A stretch of 64,000 nt of DNA from Psychrobacter sp. FDAARGOS_221 (GTDB taxonomy: Bacteria > Pseudomonadota > Gammaproteobacteria > Pseudomonadales > Moraxellaceae). Positions 7,977 to 16,017 of this stretch are shown in pieces; position 1 is the first letter of the stretch; each line of letters starts with the position of its first letter. The stretch covers positions 2,046,001 to 2,110,000 of the forward strand of contig NZ_NWFK02000001.1 of NCBI RefSeq assembly GCF_002313155.2. Direction: 5' to 3'. The notes beneath the pieces were generated by a model, which worked only from the letters and a program-made list of their open reading frames with translations, had not been told where the DNA came from and did no database searches. The position numbers and the translations under genes were made by a program.

Positions 7977-8537
7977 TTAACTATTAATAATACCCGGTGT
8001 TGGGCTCGCTAAGATAGTATCTGTTTGCTTTTGACGGAACTCAACCAATTGCTTAGCAAGCGCTTCATCATGCAGTGCTAAGATTTGTATCGCAAGTAGT
8101 GCTGCGTTATAAGCACCGGCTGTGCCAATCGCTAAGGTACCAACGGCAATGCCTTTTGGCATTTGCACGATAGACAATAAGCTGTCCCAGCCGCTCAGCG
8201 TCGATGATTTCACAGGTACGCCCAATACTGGCAACTCTGTTTGGCTGGCGCACATACCCGGAAGATGAGCGGCGCCACCAGCACCAGCAATAATTACTTG
8301 TAAGCCTTTACTTTTGGCTGACTTGGCGTAATCAAACAATTTATCTGGCGTGCGGTGTGCAGAAACCACTTCGCATTCAAAGGCAACACCAAAGTCTGCA
8401 AGCAATTGTGCAGCTAGGCTCATGGTTGCCCAGTCAGATTGCGAACCCATGATAATACCAACTGTTGGGTTGCCTTCTGGAGACGGGATAGGACCAAGTG
8501 CTGAGTCTGATGATTGTGTGCTTTTGGCGTTTGCCAT
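7977..8537 (-). CDS. purE: N5-carboxyaminoimidazole ribonucleotide mutase PurE
   Basis: PurE converts N5-CAIR to CAIR in purine synthesis, directly after PurK. Conserved motifs are [20 protein letters not shown] and [12 protein letters not shown], all at the expected places for class I PurE. I chose the ATG at 8537 because AAGGAAA lies eight bases upstream; a longer frame from 8570 has no such site. The protein is 186 residues, with an unconserved polar N-terminal extension of about 20 residues before the first beta strand. Confidence 0.95.
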   Translation of the reverse strand: MANAKSTQSSDSALGPIPSPEGNPTVGIIMGSQSDWATMSLAAQLLADFGVAFECEVVSAHRTPDKLFDYAKSAKSKGLQVIIAGAGGAAHLPGMCASQTELPVLGVPVKSSTLSGWDSLLSIVQMPKGIAVGTLAIGTAGAYNAALLAIQILALHDEALAKQLVEFRQKQTDTILASPTPGIINS

Positions 8538-8672
8538 GGTTCGAGTTTCCTTACAAAAAACATTCATCATACAAAATTTTCAACCGAATAAAAAGTAAAT
8601 TTTTAGCATAATCGGTTCTGTGACATTACGGCTCGGTTAAGCGCTGACGCTATACGCTGCACCCTTATGGCG

Positions 8673-9707
8673 CTATCTGTGATCCGTTTCTGGTATATAT
8701 TGTATAAAGTTATCGGCAGATAACGGAAAAGGTTGAGTCGTATCAAAGCGATAGGCGGTCAGATAACCGGTACCTGCTGCTGAATAATCGGTGCACACCA
8801 CTTGCGGACTTAAGGGTTCAGGGGTTCCTGTAAGCCAATAATGGCCGATAAATACTGGCTTATCGGTCTGTAGCATAAAGTCAAGCTGCTCGGCGACAGC
8901 GTCTTGTGGAATTTGTGCCAAATCAGAGCCCGGTGCGCGTGCGATATCAACGATGCGTCGACCTTGTAGCGAGCCGTGCTGCTGTGACAACCACCATTGC
9001 ACTCGCATTCTGCGGCGTACCTTGCCGTCTTTATCGGTAAAGCTGACGCCCTCTGGTAAGGCCACTTCAACGCCTTTTAAGATACGCTCCAATGCTTCAT
9101 AAGGGTCAGACTTTTTTTGTCCAGTTAGTTGTAGCGCATCGAGAGTCAGGCGCTTATCGGCAGTGAGTAACGGCTCAAGCACCGCCATTTGCTCAGTATC
9201 CCAGCAAGCATGCACAAAGCAGGCGTGCTCAGTTTCTATCCATAAGGGTAACTCATAAAAGCGGTTAAGCCAATATTGATGTGCTTCTGAACCAAAAGGT
9301 ATTTCGTCCAAAAAGGCTTGGTGTTGATGGGTATGCGCGCGGTTGTGTGAGCGCAAATAGCGTATTTTATCTTTGTCTTTACCCTCTTTGTTCTTCTTAT
9401 TCTTCGTGCCTTTGCCCTGTCTGAGTTTGTCTTCGGTTGCATAGGCCAGTGCGTTATATTCATGATTGCCCATCACTGCATCAGCGACATCGGCGTCTAT
9501 CATGGCAAATACGATTTGTAAGGTTTCTAGCTCTTGAGTACCTCGGTCAATCAGATCACCAATAAATAGCGCTCTGTGACCTTCGGGCGGGCAGTAATAA
9601 TCGATATTTAAGCTCGGATGCGTCGTTAGTGTATAGCCTAACGTCTTGAGCAGACCTTTTAATTTTTCTGCATGGCCATGTATGTCACCAATCACATCAT
9701 AAATCAT
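8673..9707 (-). CDS. Calcineurin-like metallophosphoesterase
   Basis: A 344-residue phosphoesterase. The three metal motifs are present: GDIHGHAEKL (residues 7-16), GDLIDRGTQE (about 50) and GNHEYNALAY (about 81). This resembles the PrpA/PrpB/ApaH group of serine-threonine phosphatases and diadenosine tetraphosphatases, but the protein is longer than PrpA (about 218) and its substrate is not evident. A Lys/Gly-rich loop (GKGTKNKKNKEGKDKDK) after the third motif is an unusual insertion. A later FVHACW and FIGHYW could supply the remaining metal-binding histidines. It appears monocistronic. Confidence 0.85.
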   Translation of the reverse strand: MIYDVIGDIHGHAEKLKGLLKTLGYTLTTHPSLNIDYYCPPEGHRALFIGDLIDRGTQELETLQIVFAMIDADVADAVMGNHEYNALAYATEDKLRQGKGTKNKKNKEGKDKDKIRYLRSHNRAHTHQHQAFLDEIPFGSEAHQYWLNRFYELPLWIETEHACFVHACWDTEQMAVLEPLLTADKRLTLDALQLTGQKKSDPYEALERILKGVEVALPEGVSFTDKDGKVRRRMRVQWWLSQQHGSLQGRRIVDIARAPGSDLAQIPQDAVAEQLDFMLQTDKPVFIGHYWLTGTPEPLSPQVVCTDYSAAGTGYLTAYRFDTTQPFPLSADNFIQYIPETDHR

Positions 9708-9923
9708 GGTTAGGCTCCGTAAATAAAGTGGGTGTTCATAAAGTTATTTAGACAAACGCATTAACCCATATAACCTATTAAATATAACTATTAAAAAGTA
9801 GCGCGTATTAGAGATTGAGTCAATATTAGTGCTAGCAAATCCTTTTAAATGGATTATCTAAATAGGCTCTCCAAACAGATTGCAGCATTGAACTAGGCGC
9901 ACTGAATATTAATGGTTAAAACC

Positions 9924-9955
9924 AAAAAAGCACCCAAATGATAGGTGCTTTTTTT
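9924..9955. terminator. Bidirectional terminator hairpin
   Basis: AAAAAAGCACC, a nine-base loop and GGTGCTTTTTTT. The gene it most likely serves is the leftward DUF1328 gene at 10028-10183. The remainder of the gene-free 9708-10027 stretch holds only the metallophosphatase promoter region, with nothing else recognised. Confidence 0.8.
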
Positions 9956-10027
9956 ATCAGTGTTTTTACATCGGTGCTTTGGTTTGATATTTTTGAGTGT
10001 CTGTTTTACCAGATTTGATTCTATATA

Positions 10028-10183
10028 TTAGGTTTTACGCGAAATAAAACCAAAGATAAATAAGATTACCGCAACCACTAAGAAGATGTATGCGAAGCTC
10101 TTACTGAGTCCTGCGACATTACCAAAACCAAGCAAGCTTGCGATTAATGCGATAACTGCAAAAATAATAGCCCATCTAAACAT
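10028..10183 (-). CDS. DUF1328 (YtjA/UPF0391) small membrane protein
   Basis: A 51-residue protein, short enough to be missed by gene callers. It has two hydrophobic helices (about residues 3-20 and 30-47) around the conserved core [15 protein letters not shown] and ends in SRKT, which matches the DUF1328 family. The start has a strong site (AAGGAGAG, eight bases upstream). These small membrane proteins are often induced by envelope or general stress, but their function is not known. Confidence 0.9.
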   Translation of the reverse strand: MFRWAIIFAVIALIASLLGFGNVAGLSKSFAYIFLVVAVILFIFGFISRKT

Positions 10184-10539
10184 AGGTCTCTCCTTTATAA
10201 TACAGACATTAGAGTGTTTTTATTTATTGAGATGTTTTTAATGTTAAATAAAGTATAGGAATAATAAAAAAGGTTTGGGTAAGAAAGTGTTATCTATTGA
10301 TGAGAGTCTTGTTGCATTCGTATAAGGCAGGTGCCCAGCGTAAGATGTTGTAAATAGGATGGGTTACAGTATAGTGTTAAATAGACAGTGTTATGAGAAT
10401 GAAGGCGTTATAGAGTAAGAACAAGCACTGCAGACAGCCTATTGTAGATAATACGTCAAAACAGTACTTTAAAAGTTATTAAAAATAACAGAGATTTATT
10501 GAAAATAATTGAAACGAACAACTGTTTAAGCGAGGTAAT
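10184..10539. other. Gene-free stretch
   Basis: About 356 bp between divergent genes. It must hold the promoters of the leftward DUF1328 gene and the rightward DUF421 gene. No frame with a ribosome binding site and no obvious dyad was found. Confidence 0.6.
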
Positions 10540-11106
10540 ATGGATTGGTCAAAGTGGTTTGAGATGGACTGGCAAACAGCGGTAGCCATTACCGCAACTG
10601 GCGTGGTGATTTATTTTGGATTAATCGTGTACACCCGTCTAATGGGACTGCGTAGCTTTGCTAAGATATCCAGCCATGATTTTGCGATGACCGTTGGTAT
10701 CGGTAGTATTTTGGCCTCAACCGTGGTGTCAGAATCGCCTTCTTTATCCAAGGGTTTATTTGCCATAGCGCTGTTATTTATCCTACAAGCCATTGTCTCT
10801 TTATTGCGCCGTAAGGTGAAGCTGTTTAAAAAAGCGATAGACAATCAGCCCATATTATTGATGGCGCATGGCGAGTACTTCTGGGACAATATCGCAGAAG
10901 CGAGTCTCAGCAAAAGTGATGTCGGTGAGGTGCTGCGTAAAAATGGCATTAAATCTAAAACTGAGGTGTTTGCCATGGTGATGGAGACCACAGGTGACAT
11001 GAGTGTGATTAAACAAAATGACACCACCCCAGATATCGACCTATTTGAAGATATTAGAGAGTCGGAACACTTAATTAATCATCCCAGCTTTAAATCAGGC
11101 CGTTAA
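10540..11106 (+). CDS. DUF421 (YetF/YcaP family) membrane protein
   Basis: A 188-residue protein with an N-terminal membrane region of about three helices (residues 14-35, 48-65, 70-90), then a cytosolic domain. The family signature GLRSFAKISSHDFAMTVGIGSILAST is followed by NQPILLMAHGEYFWDNI and EVLRKNGI, as in DUF421. A GAGG site precedes the ATG. YetF-type proteins are of unknown biochemical function; some contribute to envelope properties. The gene stands alone, 231 bp before the FUSC gene on the same strand. Confidence 0.88.
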   Translation: MDWSKWFEMDWQTAVAITATGVVIYFGLIVYTRLMGLRSFAKISSHDFAMTVGIGSILASTVVSESPSLSKGLFAIALLFILQAIVSLLRRKVKLFKKAIDNQPILLMAHGEYFWDNIAEASLSKSDVGEVLRKNGIKSKTEVFAMVMETTGDMSVIKQNDTTPDIDLFEDIRESEHLINHPSFKSGR

Positions 11107-11337
11107 TTTAATATTTAGTGGTTAATCGTTGCTAATGAGTCATGAGTCGCTGTATGAAACCGTTGCACAAACGACTAGACTGAATAGTTCAATAGAGTGG
11201 CTATTTAAATAGAGAAGTTATATAGAGTAGAACTTAAATAGAGTAGAGCACTAAATAAACACAAACATAAAAAACGTACATAAAAAACAATAGCAAAAAA
11301 CAGCACAGATAATCACTGGATAGCGAAACCCCAATCA

Positions 11338-12894
11338 ATGGAAAAAAACTTAAAATCACGGTTAATGGCGCCTTTAGTAGAGCCTTATGCTCGCTACTTA
11401 CATGCCAATATTTTGCATGCCATGCGACTGGGTATCGCTGTTGTGGCATCGTTGCTGTTCAGTCGCTGGAGCCAGATTCCGCATTCAGAATGGTCAACCA
11501 TTACGGTGTTTGTCATCTTAGGTCTACTTCAATACCAAGGGGCGATCTATACCAAAGCCAAAGAGCGGATGCTGGGTACCATATTGGGTATCATCGTCGG
11601 ACTGCTGCTATTGTGGCTCAGTCATGGACTGCTTGGCTTTGCAGCGACCTCATGGATTTATTATCTGTTGGTAGGCGTTATTAGCGCCATCATTGGCTAT
11701 TACTCTATCAAGCAACTGGGCTATATTGGGCTGCTGACTGGCATTACCATGTGTATGGTGATTACCAGCAATGACAGTGTCGGGCCAGATGGGGTGGCTC
11801 GGGCGCTGAACGTATTGATTGGTACGTTAACCGCGGTGTTGGCCACTTTAATTTTGCCATTAAAATCTACCTTGATGTGGCGTTTTTTGCTGGCCAATAA
11901 TTTAGAAGCATGTGCCGATATGTATGACGAGGTTGAAGCTTATATTGCCGATCCCAGCTTGGATGAGCGCTTTGCGCATACTGATGAGAGTCAGGGAGCG
12001 CTTGATGCCAACTCTGATGAGCCATCAGCAGACAAGCTATCGGATAATAGTGGATTGGCTGTGATAGGCAATCCTTTATTGGTCAGTGATAAGCCCAACA
12101 GTCATTGGTCGAACAGCCATTGGCCAAGCAGCAGTCATTCAGGTAATGGATTAAATACTTCAGATGCTGATAATAGAAAAGACACTGGCACAGACAATCA
12201 GCCTACAGACGCAGATAATGACTCGAATAACGAATATAACAAACATTATCCTGCCGGCACCACCATTAATAATATAGAACTGCCGCATATTCATCTGGAT
12301 TTGGGTGCAACAACCGCAGCATCAACCATGGAAAGAAGTACGCACACAGCGGCCACCACTTATGTTAATACCGACATGGTTGCTCAGTTTAAAGAAATTA
12401 ATAAGCGCTTGTTGCGGGTGCGCGGCCATATTGAAGCGACGGCCAGAGAGTCAAAAATTGATACCCAGACGTTGGATATGATTCAACGCACCCATCGCAA
12501 TATTATCGGTACCATTGACTTGCTGCTTAGTGCTGCGCCTAAGCTAGCACAAAGTCCGATTGATACTGAAAATCGTATTTTGGTTGATCATTATCATCGT
12601 GAGTTGACCCAGGCCATGCGTCACATGGCGGCGGTATTACGCAGTCCCAGTGATGAGATGTTCCGTCCGATTACGCGGATTTTGGTGTCTGATTATCCCA
12701 GTATTCACGCATTGAGCTTTGAGTGGCAGGGCTACTTTTGGTTAACTCAGACCTTACAAGGACAGCTGCAAAGTTTGAGCGATTTGCTGCAACAAACCAA
12801 GGCTCAATGGTATGCCGGATCAGGCTTGCGTTACCAACGCCAAGAGCAGCGCCGCATACATGCTCATGGCGGTGAGAGCGATCTAGACGTGTAA
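11338..12894 (+). CDS. FUSC-family inner-membrane transporter-like protein
   Basis: A 518-residue protein. The N-terminal 170 residues form about six membrane helices, with the FUSC signature ARYLHANILHAMRLGIAVV, then HSEWSTITVFVI and MLGTILGIIVGLLLLW (aromatic acid exporter-like family). The cytosolic C-terminal half is helical. Between them, roughly residues 215-330, is a poorly conserved stretch rich in Ser, Asn, Asp and Thr, probably a disordered linker. Relatives include AaeB and YccS; the substrate here is unknown. No periplasmic adaptor gene (AaeA-like) is beside it. Upstream, 11203-11250 repeats a TAAATAGAG-like unit several times. Confidence 0.82.
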   Translation: MEKNLKSRLMAPLVEPYARYLHANILHAMRLGIAVVASLLFSRWSQIPHSEWSTITVFVILGLLQYQGAIYTKAKERMLGTILGIIVGLLLLWLSHGLLGFAATSWIYYLLVGVISAIIGYYSIKQLGYIGLLTGITMCMVITSNDSVGPDGVARALNVLIGTLTAVLATLILPLKSTLMWRFLLANNLEACADMYDEVEAYIADPSLDERFAHTDESQGALDANSDEPSADKLSDNSGLAVIGNPLLVSDKPNSHWSNSHWPSSSHSGNGLNTSDADNRKDTGTDNQPTDADNDSNNEYNKHYPAGTTINNIELPHIHLDLGATTAASTMERSTHTAATTYVNTDMVAQFKEINKRLLRVRGHIEATARESKIDTQTLDMIQRTHRNIIGTIDLLLSAAPKLAQSPIDTENRILVDHYHRELTQAMRHMAAVLRSPSDEMFRPITRILVSDYPSIHALSFEWQGYFWLTQTLQGQLQSLSDLLQQTKAQWYAGSGLRYQRQEQRRIHAHGGESDLDV

Positions 12895-12965
12895 CGATGC
12901 CATAAACCAATCTGACTGTAACGATGAGCGTTAGCAGTCAGTTCATGATGAATAAAGGAAATAAT

Positions 12966-13673
12966 ATGCCGCTGCAATTACTGTTATTTGCTGGATTCTC
13001 CGGCATTACCGTATTTTTGGGTGGGCTACTGGCCTATCAGTTTGACCATCATGTTAAGCAAAGCTTGTTTAAAGAGCAGTGCGTGCATACCCTGATGTCA
13101 TTTGGTGCCGGTATTATTTTATCTGCCATTGCGCTGGTGTTAATTCCTAAGGGGCTCGAGAACTTGAGCGTTTGGCACATGGCCGGATCGTTCTTATTGG
13201 GTGCGGTTTTATTCATGTTAATTGACCGCTCTTTGGCCAAGACCGGTGGGCAAATGGCAACTCTGTTGGCGATGCTAATGGACTTTATCCCAGAAGCCAT
13301 TGCTTTAGGTGCTGTATTCGCGGTTGATCCGTCAATGGCGATGTTATTGGCGGTATTTATTGGCCTGCAAAACTTGCCTGAGGCGTTTAACGCATTTCGT
13401 GATCTGGTGCAAAATGGTTTTAGTGTCAAAGCCACACTGGCCATATTTTTTGGGCTCAGTTTCTTTGGCATTATTGGTGCCTCAATCGGCCATTTATTTT
13501 TACGCGATTATCCAGGGCTGACTGCGCAGCTGATGGTATTTGCCAGTGGCGGTATCTTATATCTACTGATTCAAGACATCATTCCTGAAAGCAAATTAAT
13601 GAATAACTATATGATTTCGTTTGGCGCAACGCTGGGCTTTTTGGTCGGTGTGGTCGGTGAAATGCTGATTTAG
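12966..13673 (+). CDS. ZIP-family metal transporter
   Basis: A 235-residue integral membrane protein with about seven hydrophobic segments. The ZIP metal-site motif is in TM4 (LMDFIPEAIALGAVF), followed in TM5 by GLQNLPEAFNAFRDL. The preceding His-rich loop is short. The start at 12966 has AAGGAAA six bases upstream; a longer frame from 12924 has no such site. Family members import zinc, iron or other divalent cations, but the cation cannot be assigned here. It follows the FUSC gene by about 70 bp and may share its transcript. Confidence 0.88.
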   Translation: MPLQLLLFAGFSGITVFLGGLLAYQFDHHVKQSLFKEQCVHTLMSFGAGIILSAIALVLIPKGLENLSVWHMAGSFLLGAVLFMLIDRSLAKTGGQMATLLAMLMDFIPEAIALGAVFAVDPSMAMLLAVFIGLQNLPEAFNAFRDLVQNGFSVKATLAIFFGLSFFGIIGASIGHLFLRDYPGLTAQLMVFASGGILYLLIQDIIPESKLMNNYMISFGATLGFLVGVVGEMLI

Positions 13674-13743
13674 TATTGTGCTTACTGACGGATATAAGCG
13701 ATAGCAGACAGCGAATATAGTGAATACAGAGCATAGGATAACA

Positions 13744-14490
13744 ATGACTGACTTTGATCCAAAAAAACAGCCACTAAGCTACTTTGCGCAAAAGCAGCAA
13801 CAGATTAATACTTTCGTCGCCGAAGCCAATACCCTATTGGCAGACAACCCCTTATGCTACACCGGCCATTTTATTAGCGGTCAACCGCTGCGCCCTGACA
13901 TATTGTTTGTCAGCATCAATCCAGGCCACAGCAACCGTGAAAATTGGGAAGATATCGAAGCCCGCCAAGCGCAAGCAGTGGTGATGGACTTTGAAGTAGT
14001 GGACTGCAAGTATATTGCCGATGCGGCACGTGGTAGCCGCTATGCCAACCGTATTGTCGATGTCATCTGTGGCGGTGATGTCAGTCGTTTGAAGCACTGT
14101 GCAGAGACCAGCTTTGTGTCTTATTTTGCGGCGCCCAAAGAGGCGGTATTACAGGCGCAACTGTCTGAACTACCAGAGCCAATGCAACAAATCCATGATG
14201 AATTGACGCGTCTGGCGATTGAGCAGATTAATCCAAAACACATTATTTGCATGGGCTGGCGCTCGTTTGATCGGTTCTTACAGCATTATGGTGAGGGCAA
14301 TGAGATCACGGTGCACAAGTTACCGCTGATGGGCAAGATGGAAGACTATTACGCCACTACTGAAGTCAATGGGGTGACCGTGCATGGTCTGCGTCACTTA
14401 TGTACCAAGCTTAGTTTAGAGATGCGCGCTCGTTTGGGTGAGATTTTTACTGATATTTGGATCCAAATAGAGTGTGGGAACGTTAAATGA
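13744..14490 (+). CDS. Uracil-DNA glycosylase-superfamily-like protein
   Basis: A 248-residue soluble protein. I recognise it only loosely: ILFVSINPGHSNREN resembles the UDG superfamily first motif, IICMGWRSFDRFL a second strand-loop, and TVHGLRHLCTK could be the C-terminal His loop. It is not a standard Ung or Mug. The ATG at 13744 has AGGA upstream and is preferred to the one at 13720. It sits 70 bp after the ZIP gene and is closed by a strong terminator. DNA base excision is therefore a tentative role only. Confidence 0.6.
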   Translation: MTDFDPKKQPLSYFAQKQQQINTFVAEANTLLADNPLCYTGHFISGQPLRPDILFVSINPGHSNRENWEDIEARQAQAVVMDFEVVDCKYIADAARGSRYANRIVDVICGGDVSRLKHCAETSFVSYFAAPKEAVLQAQLSELPEPMQQIHDELTRLAIEQINPKHIICMGWRSFDRFLQHYGEGNEITVHKLPLMGKMEDYYATTEVNGVTVHGLRHLCTKLSLEMRARLGEIFTDIWIQIECGNVK

Positions 14491-14500
14491 TTTAAATATT

Positions 14501-14537
14501 AAAAAAGCCCTCACTATTGTTATAGCGAGGGCTTTTT
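14501..14537 (+). terminator. Rho-independent terminator
   Basis: AAAAAAGCCCTC and GAGGGCTTTTTT arms around a CTAT/ATAG inner stem. It follows the UDG-like gene by about ten bases and is symmetric enough to work in both directions. Confidence 0.9.
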
Positions 14538-14831
14538 TAATGGCAGCTGGTTAGTAGTGGCTAGATTTATATTGTTTAACTATAATACATACTGATAAAC
14601 AAAAATTAAGTGCTTTTAACAAATTCGATATAGAATCGATATCTGGTTTAATTTATATTAATCAAATATATAGCATCTCAATATCATAACGGAGCTTTAA
14701 TAATTGATCGACAGTTAAATCTGATTTAGTGAAATGGTCGTTATGATGATATGAGATTGTGACGGTGAGCGTTATAGTGCGTTGCTGTACTGATGCCCAG
14801 TGCGGTCAGCGTTCAAGTAAGGAGAATAACG
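14538..14831. repeat. Gene-free stretch with an imperfect inverted repeat
   Basis: The arms CATCTCAATATCATAACG (14674-14691) and a matching complement with a three-base insertion (14739-14758) flank about 47 bases. Two direct TCGATAT copies lie at 14625-14642. It may include the promoter or operator of the hemerythrin-like gene. No gene is seen. Confidence 0.4.
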
Positions 14832-15431
14832 ATGAGTGATACCAGTCAACATTTAGAAGCGGCTATTGAAAAAGAAAAGCAAAAAAATAGGGTCATGCCA
14901 CGTCATCCTGAAAGTCGGCTCGATCCAGACTGGTTGTTTTTATACGAAAAACTGCCAGCAAGCGAGTGGTATTCATCAGATTATGCTTACAAAACCTCAG
15001 GTTGGCTCAATGTGCATACCAATATTCGAAAACGCCAGCGCATTTTGCGTCAGCTGAGCGAAGAGTATTTGATGGGAGCGCTGAACTGGGAAAATTACCG
15101 TTCACAAATTTTAGAGCGCATCGGCATACATGTGTTAAAGCTGCATCAGCATCACAGTGTTGAAGACCGTGGCTTTTTCCCAGACTTTGTCAGCTCGTAT
15201 CCGCAGCTTAAGCGTGGCTTTGAGATTTTAGAAAAAGACCATGTCAAACTTGACGCCTTGCTTGATGATTTACTGCTGTTAAACGATGAGTTAGCAAAGG
15301 CTGATATAGAAGACAAAGCACTGGCTGAGCGTTTATATCAAAATTTAGTGACAGGCACTGACTTTTTATCGCAGCATTTAACCGATGAAGAAGATTTAGT
15401 AGTACCTATTTTGGGATTACGTGATGGTTAA
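14832..15431 (+). CDS. Hemerythrin-like (HHE domain) protein
   Basis: A 199-residue protein with the pattern of a hemerythrin-type di-iron four-helix bundle: LKLHQHHSVEDRGFFPDF (His and Glu ligands), LEKDHVKLD, and QHLTDEEDLVVPILG at the end. It has about 75 residues N-terminal to the bundle with no recognised domain. The start at 14832 has AAGGAG eight bases upstream, better than the ATG at 14793. Bacterial HHE proteins bind oxygen, nitric oxide or iron, or serve in redox stress, but the specific role is unknown. It ends with a terminator at 15470. Confidence 0.85.
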   Translation: MSDTSQHLEAAIEKEKQKNRVMPRHPESRLDPDWLFLYEKLPASEWYSSDYAYKTSGWLNVHTNIRKRQRILRQLSEEYLMGALNWENYRSQILERIGIHVLKLHQHHSVEDRGFFPDFVSSYPQLKRGFEILEKDHVKLDALLDDLLLLNDELAKADIEDKALAERLYQNLVTGTDFLSQHLTDEEDLVVPILGLRDG

Positions 15432-15469
15432 ATAAGTTAGATAGTTTTTCTAGTAAATATTAATAAAAG

Positions 15470-15501
15470 AACCCTCGTAAATTACTTTACGAGGGTTTTT
15501 T
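15470..15501 (+). terminator. Rho-independent terminator
   Basis: AACCCTCGTAA, a short loop and TTTACGAGGGTTTTTT, just after the hemerythrin-like gene. Confidence 0.9.
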
Positions 15502-15663
15502 AGTTGCAAACTGTTTGTGTTCGGTGAGCACAGTTGGCGCTACCGCGCAGTCGGTTTATGATAGACCTGTTAAAGTCTAATATAAGGTCTAGTACAGACC
15601 TAATAACCGTATAACGATAACAATGTATTTATAATAAACAATAAAAAATAGGAGACAACACTC

Positions 15664-15915
15664 ATGCAAAAGCTAATTGGCATCGTGTTTGCATTCATTG
15701 GTCTGGCATTAACCATGGCCTTATTTAACTCAGGTAATAACACCCCAGTGGCACAGTGGCCAAGCGAAGGTTTTCAAAACCTAGTGTTTAGTATTGGTTG
15801 GTTAAGTCCTTTCCCAGATTTCGTGGTTTATCTCATCGCTATTTTATTGTTGCTGTTGGTTGCGGTCGTCTTTTATAAAATTGGCAGCAAATTATATGGT
15901 GCCATCAGCCGCTAA
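15664..15915 (+). CDS. Small two-helix membrane protein, unknown function
   Basis: An 83-residue protein with hydrophobic helices at about residues 4-21 and 54-74. The loop between has an amphipathic stretch ending in WLSPFPDF. I do not recognise a family. AGGAGACAACACTC precedes the ATG, which makes it a believable gene. It stands between convergent parC and the hemerythrin-like gene. Confidence 0.65.
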   Translation: MQKLIGIVFAFIGLALTMALFNSGNNTPVAQWPSEGFQNLVFSIGWLSPFPDFVVYLIAILLLLLVAVVFYKIGSKLYGAISR

Positions 15916-16017
15916 CATTAATCTTAGTTTAAGCTGTTTGAAGCTAACAGCATCCTGAGCAGTCGGCTGACTTTTAACAGTCAGCCAACCTAACTCAAAC
16001 CAGTTAATCAATTTAAG

